A DNA stretch of 64,000 nt from Burkholderiales bacterium. GTDB lineage: Bacteria; Pseudomonadota; Gammaproteobacteria; Burkholderiales; Burkholderiaceae_C. The notes beneath the pieces were generated by a model. That model was not told the origin of the DNA. It made no database searches and saw only the letters and a list, made by a program, of their open reading frames with translations. The position numbers and the translations under genes were made by a program. The stretch spans positions 124,001 to 188,000 of the forward strand of contig JAGWTH010000002.1 in NCBI GenBank assembly GCA_028868995.1, in the 5' to 3' direction. Shown here in pieces: positions 15,931 through 26,522 of the stretch (the first letter of the stretch is position 1; every line of letters starts with the position of its first letter).

Positions 15931-16926
15931 ATGATCATCGATTCCCACGCCCACGTCGTGATGCCGCCGCAGAGCTTCCGCTTCATGGCGGAACTGATCG
16001 GCGGCCGCGGCAATCCCTCGGTGCCGCCGAAGATCCCCGACGAGGCGGTGCGCAAGGTGGCCGAGGAACTGGTCACCATCAACGACAGCGTCGGCACCGA
16101 CGTGCAGTTCATCTCGCCGCGACCCTACCTGCAGATGCACTCGGTCAAGCCGGCGCGCGTCACCGAGCTGTGGACGCGCCACTGCAACGACATCATCGCC
16201 CGGGTGGTCGCGATGTTCCCCGACCGCTTCCGCGGCGTCGCGGGCCTGCCGCAGTACATGCACGAGTCCCCCTCGGTGCGCGCGGTCGCCGAGCTGGAGC
16301 GCTGCGTCAACGAGCTGGGCTTCGTCGGCTGCCTGATCAACCCCGACCCCACCGAGGGCTCCGACCAGCCGCCGCCCGGCCTGGGCGACCCGTTCTGGCA
16401 CCCGCTGTACGAGGCGATGACGCGGCTGGACGTGCCCGGCCTGATCCATTCCGCCGGCAGCTGCAGCGCCCGCGAGTCCTACACGCTGAAGTTCATCAAT
16501 GAGGAGTCGATCGCCATCGTCTCGCTGCTCGGTTCGGACACCTTCGACAAGTTCCCGGACCTGAAGATCGTGGTCGCCCACGGCGGCGGTGCGATCCCCT
16601 ACCAGATGGGGCGCTTCCGCGCCTGGTCGGTGCGCAAGGGGCAGAAGCAGACCTTCGACGAGCAGCTGAGGAAGCTGCACTTCGACACCTGCAACTACTC
16701 GAGGGAATCGACCGAGCTGCTGCTGAAGGTGGCGGGCGTGAAGAACGTCCTGTTCGGCACCGAGAAGCCGGGCACGGGCAGCGCGCGCGACCCGCTGACG
16801 GGACGCGACTACGACGACATGAAGCCGGTGATCGAGAGCATCGAGTGGCTCGACGCGCAGGACCGCGCCGACATCTTCGAGTGCAACTGCCGCCGGCTGT
16901 ACACCCGCGCGTTCAAGCGGGACTGA
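15931..16926 (+). CDS. amidohydrolase-fold hydratase/decarboxylase, LigJ-like
   Basis: A 331-residue amidohydrolase-2 family protein. The metal-binding HxH is at H6 and H8 (MIIDSHAHVV). Later ligands are expected in LIHSAGSCSARES and VVAHGGGAIPYQMGRF, and the segment FDTCNYS...LFGTEKPG is strongly reminiscent of 4-oxalomesaconate hydratase LigJ (FDTCVY...LFASEM). The INPDPTEG motif also matches LigJ rather than ACMSD. LigJ hydrates 4-oxalomesaconate to the substrate of the CHA aldolase, which fits the RraA-like proteins in the opposite arm. A decarboxylase role of the ACMSD type remains possible. The start is the ATG at 15931; the longer ORF would overlap ridA. Confidence 0.87.
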   Translation: MIIDSHAHVVMPPQSFRFMAELIGGRGNPSVPPKIPDEAVRKVAEELVTINDSVGTDVQFISPRPYLQMHSVKPARVTELWTRHCNDIIARVVAMFPDRFRGVAGLPQYMHESPSVRAVAELERCVNELGFVGCLINPDPTEGSDQPPPGLGDPFWHPLYEAMTRLDVPGLIHSAGSCSARESYTLKFINEESIAIVSLLGSDTFDKFPDLKIVVAHGGGAIPYQMGRFRAWSVRKGQKQTFDEQLRKLHFDTCNYSRESTELLLKVAGVKNVLFGTEKPGTGSARDPLTGRDYDDMKPVIESIEWLDAQDRADIFECNCRRLYTRAFKRD

Positions 16927-16956
16927 CGGGCGGACGGCCCGGGCGAGGAGACGGAC

Positions 16957-18192
16957 ATGGCGATGAGCCGCGAAGACAACGAACTGCTCACGCGCGTCGA
17001 GAACGGCGCGCCCATGGGCGAGATGATCCGCCAGCACTACTGGCTGCCGGCCGTGCCTTCGAGCAAGCTGGAGGCCGACGGCGCGCCGGTGCGCGTGCGG
17101 CTGCTGGGAAGCAACTACGTCGCGTTCCGCGCCACCGACGGCACCGCGGGCGTGCTGGACGAGCTGTGCCCGCACCGCCGCGCCTCGCTGGCGCTGGGCC
17201 GCAACGAGGACAACGGCCTGCGCTGCATCTATCACGGCTGGAAGCTCGACGCGAAGGGCGAGGTGGTGGAGGCGCCCAACCACACGGGTAACCAGGAGCA
17301 GTTCTGCAAGCACGTGCGCGTGAACCGCTACACCACGGTCGACCGCGGCGGCATCGTGTGGGTGTGGCTCGGCCGGGGCGAGCAGCCGCCGCCCTTCCCC
17401 GAACTGCCCTTCGTCGACCTGCCGGCGGCGCAGCGCTCGGTCACCTCGGTGGAGGTGCCGACCAACTGGGTGCAGGCGGTGGAGGCCTCGATGGACTCCT
17501 CGCACGTCGGCGTGCTGCACGAGTCCACGACGCAGATCACTGCGGGCGGCGGCAACGAGCGCATGCTCATGACCAAGGCGCTGGCGCCGAAGCTGGAGTT
17601 CGAGGACCGGCCCTACGGCTACCGCTACGCCGCGCTGCGTGCGTTGCCCGACGACAAGGTCTACGCGCGCGTCAACAACTTCGTGATGCCCTGGTACGGC
17701 ATCATCTGCCCGCCCGACGCCAACGGTCCGACCACCGTGTTCTTCTCCACGCCGGTGGACGACGTCACGCACCGCGGCTGGTTCGTGCAGTTCAACCCGC
17801 ACCGGCCGCTGGGCATGACGATCATGTCGGCCTCGCCGGACGTCTGGAACTTCCCGCCGCTGCCGCCGGGCGAGGCGAAGGACAACTGGGGCCAGAACCG
17901 CGACCTGATGAAGCGCGGCCACAAGACCGGCTTCCCGCAGCACCTGGGCACCGAGGACTTCGCGATGTTCATCAGCCAGGGTCCCATCTACGACCGCACC
18001 CAGGAACAGCTGTGCTCCGCCGACGGAGCGGTGATGCGGGTGCGCCAGCTGCTGCTGCGCGCCGCGCGCGAATTCATGGAGGGCCGCACGCCGACCCAGG
18101 CCGCGCATCCGGAGCTGGACTACCGGGCGGTCCGCTCCGTGGGCGGCGTGATTCCCGCCGGCGCCGACTGGCGCGCGCTGGCCGACCGCTGA
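16957..18192 (+). CDS. Rieske non-haem iron oxygenase, phthalate-dioxygenase type
   Basis: A 411-residue oxygenase component. The Rieske [2Fe-2S] ligands are C71 and H73 (CPHRRASL), C90 and H93 (CIYHGW). The mononuclear iron site is in EASMDSSHVGVLHE (H183, H188), with the bridging aspartate D180. This arrangement and the length match phthalate 4,5-dioxygenase and related homotrimeric alpha-only oxygenases, which use a one-protein PDR-type reductase. Such a reductase is encoded two genes downstream. It would hydroxylate or O-demethylate an aromatic carboxylate. A beta subunit is absent, as expected for this class. Confidence 0.94.
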   Translation: MAMSREDNELLTRVENGAPMGEMIRQHYWLPAVPSSKLEADGAPVRVRLLGSNYVAFRATDGTAGVLDELCPHRRASLALGRNEDNGLRCIYHGWKLDAKGEVVEAPNHTGNQEQFCKHVRVNRYTTVDRGGIVWVWLGRGEQPPPFPELPFVDLPAAQRSVTSVEVPTNWVQAVEASMDSSHVGVLHESTTQITAGGGNERMLMTKALAPKLEFEDRPYGYRYAALRALPDDKVYARVNNFVMPWYGIICPPDANGPTTVFFSTPVDDVTHRGWFVQFNPHRPLGMTIMSASPDVWNFPPLPPGEAKDNWGQNRDLMKRGHKTGFPQHLGTEDFAMFISQGPIYDRTQEQLCSADGAVMRVRQLLLRAAREFMEGRTPTQAAHPELDYRAVRSVGGVIPAGADWRALADR

Positions 18193-18248
18193 GGGCAGGA
18201 CAGGGCGCGCAGACGCCGCACCGCCCGCAGCAAGCAAAGGAGACCCGC

Positions 18249-19223
18249 ATGACCTTCAGCCGCCGCAGCGCGCTGGCCGGTGTCGCCGCCGCCATCGCGT
18301 TCCCCACCCTGGGCCGGGCCGAGAGCCGCTCGCCCATCCGCGTGCTCGTGGGCTTCCCGCCCGGGGGCGCCACCGACGCCATCGCGCGCGTCGTGGTCGA
18401 CCGCCTGCCCGGGCTGCTGGGCCAGCCGGTGATCGTCGAGAACCGGCCCGGGGCCGGCGGCCGGCTGGCCGCCGACGCCGTCCTGGCGGCGCCGGCCGAC
18501 GGCCTCACCTACATGATCGCGCCGAACGCGACGCCCACCTTCCTGATGCTCGTGCCGCCGCAAGCGGTGCGCTGGAACATCCTGAAGGACTTCGAGCCGG
18601 TCGCCGGCATCGCGTCGTACCCGCTGGGCATGGGCGTGGCGCTCCGGGTCGGCGCGAAGACCGCGCCCGAATTCATCGACTGGGTCCGGCGCCACCCGGG
18701 CCAGGCCACCGTGGGCAGCCCGGGCGCCGGCGGCCAGAACGCCTTCCTGGCGGTGCAACTGGCCACGACCACCGGGATCGACCTGCCCGTCACGCCCTAC
18801 AAGGGCTCGCCGCCCATGATCACCGACCTCGTGGGCGGCCACATCGCCTCGGCCATCAGCCTGATGGACGGGTTGATGGCGCACCACCGCGCCGGCCGCG
18901 TTCGGGTGATCGGGATCTTCACCCCGGAGCGCTCGCCGCTGATGCCCGACATCCCCACCTTCGCGGAACAGGGCATCCCGGTCAGCTCGGGCGAGGGCTG
19001 GACCGCCATGTGGGCGCGCGCGGGCACGCCCGCCGCGGAGGTGCAGCGCGTGCAGGACGCCGTCCGGCGGGTGCTCGCGCTGCCCGAGGTGCGCGAGCGG
19101 ATGGAAAAGGCGCTGTGGGTGTCGCCGAAGTTCCGCGACGGCGCCGAGACGACCCGCACGCAGGCCGCCGAGCTCGCCCACTGGGAACCCATCATCAAGG
19201 CTTCGGGCTTCAAGGCGGAATGA
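18249..19223 (+). CDS. Bug-family tripartite tricarboxylate transporter receptor
   Basis: A 324-residue periplasmic receptor. The N-terminus MTFSRRSALAGVAAAIAFPTLGRAE carries a twin-arginine-like SRRSALAG signal, unusual among Bug proteins, which mostly use Sec signals. RVLVGFPPGGATDAIARVV and VENRPGAGGRLAADAV are family landmarks, and it ends in HWEPIIKASGFKAE. It sits between the Rieske oxygenase and its reductase, with the reductase start overlapping its stop by four bases. This suggests that uptake of the oxygenase substrate is co-regulated with its oxidation. The start at 18249 follows an AAAGGAGA ribosome site. Confidence 0.94.
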   Translation: MTFSRRSALAGVAAAIAFPTLGRAESRSPIRVLVGFPPGGATDAIARVVVDRLPGLLGQPVIVENRPGAGGRLAADAVLAAPADGLTYMIAPNATPTFLMLVPPQAVRWNILKDFEPVAGIASYPLGMGVALRVGAKTAPEFIDWVRRHPGQATVGSPGAGGQNAFLAVQLATTTGIDLPVTPYKGSPPMITDLVGGHIASAISLMDGLMAHHRAGRVRVIGIFTPERSPLMPDIPTFAEQGIPVSSGEGWTAMWARAGTPAAEVQRVQDAVRRVLALPEVRERMEKALWVSPKFRDGAETTRTQAAELAHWEPIIKASGFKAE

Positions 19224-20203
19224 GCGGCGACCTGGCCCGGCCGGATGCGCCGCTTTCGCTGCGGGTGCATGCGATGACCTACGAGGCCGAGGCGGTGCTC
19301 GGCGTCGAGCTGCGGCCCGAGCGGGCAGGGGAACTGCTGCCCGGGTTCGGGGCCGGCGCGCACATCGACCTGCACCTGCCCGGCGGCCTGCGGCGCAGCT
19401 ACTCGCTGACGGACGAACCCGGCGAGCGTCGGCGCTACCGCATCGCGGTCCATCGCGCCGTGGACAGCCGCGGCGGCTCGCGCTGGATGCACGAGAGCCT
19501 GCGGCCGGGCGCGGTGCTGGCCGCTTCGGGGCCGCGCAACAACTTCCCGCTCACCGAGTCGGCGGCCCGGTCGGTGTTCATCGCCGGAGGCATCGGCATC
19601 ACGCCGATCCTGGCCATGATCCGGCGCCTGGTCGCCCTGGGCCGGCCCTGGGACCTGCACTACGCGACGCGAACGCGCGCCCACGCGGCCTTCGTCGAGC
19701 CCTTGCACGAGCTGGCCAGGCAAGGCGGCGGCCGACTGGACCTTCGCCACGACCGGGAGCCGGGCGGCCGCCCCCTGGACCTCGCCGCGATCGTGCGGGA
19801 GTTGCCGCAGGATGCGCATGTCTACTGCTGCGGCCCGGCGGGCATGCTCAAGGCGTTCGAGCTGGCCACGGCGCACCTGGCCCCGGAGCGCGTGCACGTC
19901 GAGCACTTCGCCGGGAAGGAGCCTGCGGCCGCCGGCGGCGGCTTCCGGGTCAAGCTGCACCGCAGCGGCCGGACGCTGGAGGTCGCGCCGGGCCAGACGA
20001 TCCTCGACTGCCTGGTCGCGGCCGGCGTCGAGCCCATGTGGTCCTGCCGCGAAGGCGTGTGCGGCACCTGCGAGACGCGGGTGCTCGATGGCGTGCCGGA
20101 CCATCGCGACCTGGTGCTCACGCCGGACGAACAGGCGCGCAACGACCGCATGATGGTCTGCTGCTCCGGCGCGAGGAGCGCCACCCTGGTCCTCGATCTC
20201 TGA
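19220..20203 (+). CDS. phthalate dioxygenase reductase (PDR/VanB) type oxidoreductase
   Basis: A 327-residue iron-sulfur flavoprotein that passes electrons from NAD(P)H to a Rieske oxygenase. The order is FMN-binding barrel (RRSYSLTDEP), NAD-binding domain (FIAGGIGITPILAMIR and VYCCGPAGMLKAF) and a C-terminal plant-type ferredoxin. Its [2Fe-2S] cysteines are in SCREGVCGTCETRVLDG and the later MMVCCSGAR. This domain order is that of PDR and VanB, matching the alpha-only Rieske oxygenase upstream. It is coupled to the Bug gene through an ATGA overlap. The pair forms a complete two-component oxygenase. Confidence 0.95.
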   Translation: MSGDLARPDAPLSLRVHAMTYEAEAVLGVELRPERAGELLPGFGAGAHIDLHLPGGLRRSYSLTDEPGERRRYRIAVHRAVDSRGGSRWMHESLRPGAVLAASGPRNNFPLTESAARSVFIAGGIGITPILAMIRRLVALGRPWDLHYATRTRAHAAFVEPLHELARQGGGRLDLRHDREPGGRPLDLAAIVRELPQDAHVYCCGPAGMLKAFELATAHLAPERVHVEHFAGKEPAAAGGGFRVKLHRSGRTLEVAPGQTILDCLVAAGVEPMWSCREGVCGTCETRVLDGVPDHRDLVLTPDEQARNDRMMVCCSGARSATLVLDL

Positions 20204-20219
20204 TGCTTCCCTTCCTGCC

Positions 20220-21004
20220 ATGACGACAGAACTGGTCACCTACGAACTCGACGGCGCGACCGCGCTGATCGGCCTGAACCGGCCGGACAAGCGCAACGCG
20301 ATCAACGACGGCGTCATCGATGCCCTGCGGGCCGCCGTGCTGCGCGCCCACGAGGAGGCGGACGTGGCTGTCCTGTTCGGCCACGGCAGCAACTTCTGCG
20401 CGGGCCTGGACCTGGCCGAGGCGCTGGCCCGCGCCACCGGCCAGATCAAGCCGCCCCGCAAGCGCCGGCGCCACAACTGGCACGAGGTGTTCGACCTGAT
20501 CGCCCGCGGCCCTATCCCCTTCGTCGCGGCGCTGCACGGCGCCGTGGTGGGCGGTGGCCTGGAGCTGGCGACCGCCGCGCACCTGCGCGTGTGCGACGCC
20601 ACCGCCCTGTTCGGCCTGCCCGAGGGGCAGCGCGGCATCTTCGTGGGCGGCGGCGGCACCGTGCGCATCCAGCGGGTGGTGGGCACCACCGTGATGATGG
20701 ACATGATGCTCACCGGCCGCCTGCTGGATGCCGAGGAGGGCCTGCAGGAGCACATCGTGCGCTACGTGGTGCCGCAGGGCGAGGCGCTGAAGAAGGCGCG
20801 CGAGCTGGCGGCGCGGGTGGCGAAGAACAGCGTGGAGACCAACTGGATGATCATCAACGTGCTGCCGCGCGTGAACGACCTGTCGCACGACGACGGCCTG
20901 TTCCTGGAGCAGCTGAATTCGGCGCGGGCGCGCCCGCCCGAGGCGGAGCAGCGCCTGCGCGAGTTCGTGGACGGCAAGGCGAAGAAGCTGCAGGAGAACC
21001 AGGG

Positions 21005-21008
<4 letters not shown>
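20220..21008 (+). CDS. crotonase/enoyl-CoA hydratase family protein
   Basis: A 262-residue crotonase-fold protein. Oxyanion-hole segments are FCAGLDLAEAL and ALHGAVVGGGLELATAAHLRVCD; a candidate catalytic glutamate is in LPEGQRGIFVGGGG. The basic PPRKRRRHNWHEVF insertion is unusual and may form part of the CoA or substrate pocket. The gene overlaps the following 3-hydroxyacyl-CoA dehydrogenase by four bases (ATGA), so hydration and oxidation of the same acyl-CoA are likely consecutive. It differs clearly from the other hydratase in this island at 2223. Confidence 0.9.
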
Positions 21009-22369
<1,361 letters not shown>

Positions 22370-22383
22370 AGGAGGAACAGATC

Positions 22384-23163
22384 ATGGATCTCGGCATCGC
22401 GGGCAGGAAGGCGATCGTCTGCGCCTCGTCGCAGGGCCTGGGCTACGCCTGCGCCCTGGCGCTGGCGCAGGAAGGCTGCGAGGTCTTCATCAATGGCCGC
22501 GACGAGGAGAAGCTCGCGCGGTCCCGGCGCAGCCTGCAGGAAGCGACCGGTGCGACCGTGCACGCGGTGCGCGCCGACATCAACACCGATGCCGGCCGGG
22601 CCGCGCTGCTGGCGGCCTGCCCGCAGCCGGACATCCTGGTGAACAACAACGCCGGCCCGCCGCCGGGCCAGCTGGCCGACTGGGACCACGCGGCCTGGAT
22701 GGGCGCGCTGGAGAGCAACCTGCTCGCCGCGGCCCTGCTGCTGCGCGAGGTGCTTCCCGGGATGCGGGCGCGCCGCTTCGGTCGCGTCGTCAACATCACG
22801 TCGGCCATGGTGAAGACGCCGCATGCGGCCATGGGCCTGTCGACCGCCGCGCGCGCGGGCCTCACGGCGCTGTCCAAGGCGCTGGCGCGCGAATGCATCG
22901 TGGACAACGTCACCATCAACAACCTGCTGCCGGAGCGCTTCGACACGGCCCGCCAGGAGTTCATGGCGCAGCGACTGATGCGCGAGCAAGGCATCCCCCG
23001 CGAGGCGGCGCGCCGGCAGATTGCCGACACGCTGCCGGCCAGGCGCTTCGGGCAGCCGCAGGAGTTCGGCGCGGCCTGCGCCTACCTGTGCGGCGCCCTG
23101 TCCGGGTTCATGACCGGGCAGAACCTGCAGCTCGATGGCGGGGCCTACGCCGGCCTGGTCTGA
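22384..23163 (+). CDS. SDR-family protein lacking the canonical Tyr/Lys pair
   Basis: A 259-residue short-chain dehydrogenase/reductase fold. The nucleotide-binding glycine motif is ASSQGLGYA and NNNAGPPPG replaces the NNAG strand. Ser140 in NITS is present, but at the position of the catalytic YxxxK the sequence reads STAARAG (S153, R157). Some SDRs annotated as FabG-like carry a comparable GLSNGARAG segment, so this is a known atypical subgroup of uncertain reaction. A strong AAGGAGGA ribosome site precedes the ATG at 22384. It ends the rightward arm, where a diol or hydroxyacyl dehydrogenase would be expected. Confidence 0.85.
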   Translation: MDLGIAGRKAIVCASSQGLGYACALALAQEGCEVFINGRDEEKLARSRRSLQEATGATVHAVRADINTDAGRAALLAACPQPDILVNNNAGPPPGQLADWDHAAWMGALESNLLAAALLLREVLPGMRARRFGRVVNITSAMVKTPHAAMGLSTAARAGLTALSKALARECIVDNVTINNLLPERFDTARQEFMAQRLMREQGIPREAARRQIADTLPARRFGQPQEFGAACAYLCGALSGFMTGQNLQLDGGAYAGLV

Positions 23164-23184
23164 GGCGCCGGGCCGGAGCCGCGC

Positions 23185-24765
23185 TCAGGCCGCCGCCCGC
23201 TCCCGCTCCCGCAGCCGGAAGCGCTGGATCTTGCCGGTCGCGGTCTTGGGCAGGTCGGGCACGAACTCGATGAAGCGCGGGTACTTGTAGGGCGCGAGCC
23301 GTTCCTTCACGAAGGCCTTGAGCTCCGCCTCGGTGGCGGCGGCACCGGCCTTGAGCACGACGAAGGCCTTGGTCTTGGTCAGGCCCTCCTCGTCCTCCTT
23401 GCCGATCACCGCCGCCTCGAGCACCGCCGGGTGCTGCACGAGGGTCCCCTCGACCTCGAACGGGCTGACGTAGATGCCGCTGACCTTGAGCATGTCGTCG
23501 CTGCGGCCGCCGTAGGTGTAGCTGCCGTCGGCGTTGCGCACGTACTTGTCGCCGCTCTTCGTCCAGCCGCCCTGGAAGGTCTCGCGGGTCTTCTGGCGGT
23601 TGCCCCAGTACATCATCGCGGCGCTGGGTCCCTGGATGTACAGGTCGCCGGGCTCGCCGTCGGGGACCGGCTGGCCCTCGTCGCCGCGCAGCTCGATCTC
23701 GTAGCCCGGCACGGGCCAGCCGGTGGTGCCGTAGCGCACGCGCTCCGGCCGGTTGGACAGGAAGATGTGCAGCATCTCGGTGGAGCCGATGCCGTCGACG
23801 ATGTCCACGCCGAAGTGGCCCTGGAAGCGCTCGCCGAGTTCGGCGGGCAGGGCCTCGCCGGCGGAGGAGACCAGGCGCAGCGCGACCTGCGCGCGCGGCG
23901 GCAGCTGGGGCGAGGCGAGCATGCCGGCGAAGCCGGTCGGCGCGCCGAAGAACACCGTGGGCCGGTGGCCGCCGACCTCTCCGGTGAGGCGCCGGAAGGT
24001 GGCGTCGGGCGTGGCGCGTTCCGCCATCAGTACCGTCGTCGCGCCCACCGACAGCGGGAAGGTCAGGCCATTGCCCAGGCCATAGGCGAAGAACAGCTTG
24101 GCGGCGGAGAAGCAGACGTCGTCCTCGCGCAGCCGAAGCACGCCCTTGCCGTACAGCTCGCAGGTCCAGTACGGGTTGCCGTGCGAGTGGACCGCGCCCT
24201 TGGGCCGGCCGGTGGAGCCGGAGGAATAGAGCCAGAAGCCCGGGTGGTCGGGCGAGGTGCGCGCCGGCCGCTGCGCCGGCGTGGCCGCATCGAGGAAGGC
24301 CTGGAACTCGACCTCCGAAGGATGCAGGGGCGCCACCGGACGGGAGACGATCACCTTGACCACCTCGTGGTCGGAGCGCGTCATCGCCGCCGTCAGCGCG
24401 GGCAGCAGCGCGCCCGACACCAGCACCGCCTGCGCCCGGGAGTGCTCCAGCATGTAGGCGTAGTCGTCGGCCGTGAGCAGCGTGTTGACCGCCACCGGCA
24501 CGATGCCGGCGTACATCGCGCCGAGGAAGGCGACGGGCCAGTCGGTGCCGTCCTGCATCAGCAGCAGCACGCGCTCCTCGCGACGCAGCCCCAGGCCGCG
24601 CAGGCCGGCGGCGAGGCGGCGCACCCGCTCGTCCAGCTCGCCGTAGCTCAGCGTGCCGAGGTCGTCGATGAAGGCCGGTTTGGCAGGGCGGCCGGCGTTG
24701 GCGGCCAGCAGGTGCTCGGCGAAGTTGAAGTGCTCCGGCGGCGGCGTGACGGTGGTGGGCGGCAT
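23185..24765 (-). CDS. bclA: benzoate-CoA ligase
   Basis: A 526-residue AMP-forming ligase converting benzoate, CoA and ATP to benzoyl-CoA, AMP and PPi. The AMP-binding P-loop is YSSGSTGRPKG. VDGIGSTEMLHIFLSN and YGGRSDDMLKVSGIYVSP are characteristic of benzoate-CoA ligases, and the catalytic lysine is in LPKTATGKIQRFRLR. It is nine bases downstream of boxD and convergent with the SDR gene. Its place in the box locus makes benzoate the natural substrate, although halogenated or 2-aminobenzoates can be accepted by some family members. Confidence 0.95.
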   Translation of the reverse strand: MPPTTVTPPPEHFNFAEHLLAANAGRPAKPAFIDDLGTLSYGELDERVRRLAAGLRGLGLRREERVLLLMQDGTDWPVAFLGAMYAGIVPVAVNTLLTADDYAYMLEHSRAQAVLVSGALLPALTAAMTRSDHEVVKVIVSRPVAPLHPSEVEFQAFLDAATPAQRPARTSPDHPGFWLYSSGSTGRPKGAVHSHGNPYWTCELYGKGVLRLREDDVCFSAAKLFFAYGLGNGLTFPLSVGATTVLMAERATPDATFRRLTGEVGGHRPTVFFGAPTGFAGMLASPQLPPRAQVALRLVSSAGEALPAELGERFQGHFGVDIVDGIGSTEMLHIFLSNRPERVRYGTTGWPVPGYEIELRGDEGQPVPDGEPGDLYIQGPSAAMMYWGNRQKTRETFQGGWTKSGDKYVRNADGSYTYGGRSDDMLKVSGIYVSPFEVEGTLVQHPAVLEAAVIGKEDEEGLTKTKAFVVLKAGAAATEAELKAFVKERLAPYKYPRFIEFVPDLPKTATGKIQRFRLRERERAAA

Positions 24766-24774
24766 GGCGGGCTC

Positions 24775-26322
24775 TCAGTTCAGGTGGGCGAGGACGGCGG
24801 TGGCGGCCTGCACCGCCGCGCGCCGGTGGTAGAAGTTCAGGGCGCGCACGCCGCCCAGTTCCTCGCCCCCGCCGGCACGGCCGGGGCCGCCGTGCAGGGA
24901 CTGGGGCATCACGTTGCCGTGGCCGGTGTGGAGCGCGGCGACCTCGGGCGAGACCACGTGCACGCGGCCGTGGCTGTCGGCGAGCTCCAGCGCGGCCGAC
25001 CCCAGGGCCGCGGCGTCGCTGCCGTACAGGGACGCGACCAGCGAGCCCTGGCCGCGCCGCACCAGCGCGAAGGCATGGGCGGCATCGCGGTAGGGCAGCA
25101 GCGTGGCGACCGGGCCGAAGACCTCCAGGTCGTGCACCAGGGCGTTCCCGTCGGCATCGCGTGCGCCGAGCAGGGTCGGGCCGACGCAGCACGCGACGGC
25201 CGGGTCGGCGTCCACCGGCGCCTGGCCGGCGCCGTCGTGCAGCACCTCGGTGTGCTGCTTCAGCGCGGCGAGGCCTTCGCGCACCGAGGCCAGCTGCGCG
25301 CGGCTCACCAGCGAGCCCATGCGGACGCTCTCGTTGCGCGGATTGCCCACGGTGGTCTTCGCGAGCCGCGCGGCAATGGCCCCGGCCGCGGCGCCGTACA
25401 GTGCCTCGGGCACGAAGATGCGGCGGATCGCGGTGCACTTCTGGCCGGACTTCTGCGTCATCTCGCGGGCCGCCTCCTTCACCAGCAGCTCGAAGGCCTC
25501 GCTGCCCGCGGCCTCGCCCGGCAGCAGCAGCGCGCTGTTGATGGAGTCGGCCTCGATGTTCACCCGCACCGAGCCGTGCGTGACGGCGGGATGCGAGCGG
25601 ATGATCGCCGCCGTCTCGGCCGAGCCGGTGAAGGAGACCACGTCGAAGGGCTGCAGCGGGTCCAGCAGGCCGGCGGAGGAGCCGCACACCACGGACAGCG
25701 CGCCGGCCGGCAGCACGCCGGCGGCGACCACGTCCTGCACCATGCGCTGGGTGAGCCAGGCCGTGGCGGTCGCCGGCTTGACGATCACCGGCACGCCCGA
25801 GAGCAGGGCGGGACCGGCCTTCTCCCACAAGCCCCAGCCCGGGAAGTTGAAGGCGTTGATGAACAGGGCCACGCCGCGGGTGGGCACCATCAGGTGCTGC
25901 GACTGGAAGGCCGGGTCCTTGCCCAGGCGCGCGGCCTCGCCGTCCAGGAGGTGGCGGCGCTCGCCCAGGCTTTCGCCCAGCTTCGCGTAGGTGCCCAGCG
26001 TGTAGATGCCTCCGTCGACGTCGATGGCCGTGTCGTTCTTCACGGTGCCGCTGTTCGCGGTGGAGATCTCGTAGTAGGCGTCGCGGTTCGCCTGCAGGAC
26101 CTTCACCACGGCGGCCAGCAGCGCGCCGCGCTGCGCGTAGGTCAGCGCCCGCAGCGCGGGACCGGCCTGCTCGCGCGCGAACGCGAAGCCCGCGGCCAAG
26201 TCCAGGCCGGTGGCGTCGACGCGGGCGAGTTCGGTGCCGAGGACGGGGTCGAGCAGGGGTGTCCCTGCGCCCGAACCGGCCTGGGACCGGCCGGCCAGGT
26301 GGTTCAGCAGAAGTTGGCTCAT
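24775..26322 (-). CDS. boxD: 3,4-dehydroadipyl-CoA semialdehyde dehydrogenase
   Basis: A 515-residue aldehyde dehydrogenase. It oxidises the ring-opened semialdehyde from BoxC to 3,4-dehydroadipyl-CoA with NADP+. Catalytic residues are visible in [17 protein letters not shown] (Glu) and [15 protein letters not shown] (Cys), with [11 protein letters not shown] in between. [22 protein letters not shown] is typical of the BoxD/PaaZ-like group; unlike PaaZ there is no fused hydratase domain. The start at 26322 ([11 protein letters not shown]) was preferred because the longer ORF-track version runs through the promoter and operator region. Confidence 0.94.
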   Translation of the reverse strand: MSQLLLNHLAGRSQAGSGAGTPLLDPVLGTELARVDATGLDLAAGFAFAREQAGPALRALTYAQRGALLAAVVKVLQANRDAYYEISTANSGTVKNDTAIDVDGGIYTLGTYAKLGESLGERRHLLDGEAARLGKDPAFQSQHLMVPTRGVALFINAFNFPGWGLWEKAGPALLSGVPVIVKPATATAWLTQRMVQDVVAAGVLPAGALSVVCGSSAGLLDPLQPFDVVSFTGSAETAAIIRSHPAVTHGSVRVNIEADSINSALLLPGEAAGSEAFELLVKEAAREMTQKSGQKCTAIRRIFVPEALYGAAAGAIAARLAKTTVGNPRNESVRMGSLVSRAQLASVREGLAALKQHTEVLHDGAGQAPVDADPAVACCVGPTLLGARDADGNALVHDLEVFGPVATLLPYRDAAHAFALVRRGQGSLVASLYGSDAAALGSAALELADSHGRVHVVSPEVAALHTGHGNVMPQSLHGGPGRAGGGEELGGVRALNFYHRRAAVQAATAVLAHLN

Positions 26323-26522
26323 GACATGCTCCGGGAAAGGGCGGGAGACGTCGCGGGACCGGGGCAGGGTTTCCGCGGCGCCACGGAACGGGTGTCTTGA
26401 CGCAGGGCAACATTGCGCCGGTCGCCAAGATGCACTATCGTGCCTGTCTATGGTGGAACCGGCGGGGGCCGGTGTCAAGCAAGATAATGCATGTTTAAGG
26501 GTTAACCCTGGGATTCGCTCTT
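26323..26522. promoter_or_regulatory. boxD/boxR divergent promoter with BoxR-type operator
   Basis: This is a 200-base AT-richer spacer. ATGCACTATCGTGC (26430-26443) contains the inverted repeat GCAC-N4-GTGC, and almost the same sequence recurs before boxC. A rightward sigma70-like pair TTGCGC (26413-26418) and TATCGT (26436-26441) has 17-base spacing, with the -10 inside the repeat. Leftward, TTGACA (complement of 26473-26478) could be a -35 for boxD. A perfect 12-bp palindrome AGGGTTAACCCT (26498-26509) lies 13 bases before the boxR start. Repression by BoxR, relieved by benzoyl-CoA, is the inferred logic. Confidence 0.6.

Noticed and set aside
15931-16926. Calling the amidohydrolase 2-amino-3-carboxymuconate-6-semialdehyde decarboxylase
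   Set aside because: INPDPTEG and the FDTCNYS...TEKPG region match LigJ-type hydratases better, although a decarboxylase role cannot be excluded.
15883-18237. 784-residue antisense ORF over the LigJ-like and Rieske genes
   Set aside because: High His/Val/Arg composition with no recognisable family; the opposite strand carries full Rieske and amidohydrolase motifs.
23108-26428. Very long minus-strand ORF of 1106 residues and the 989-residue plus-strand ORF at 23431-26400
   Set aside because: Both are frame shadows of bclA and boxD: Arg/Ala/Gly/His-rich composition, no domains. The real genes in another frame have clear catalytic motifs.
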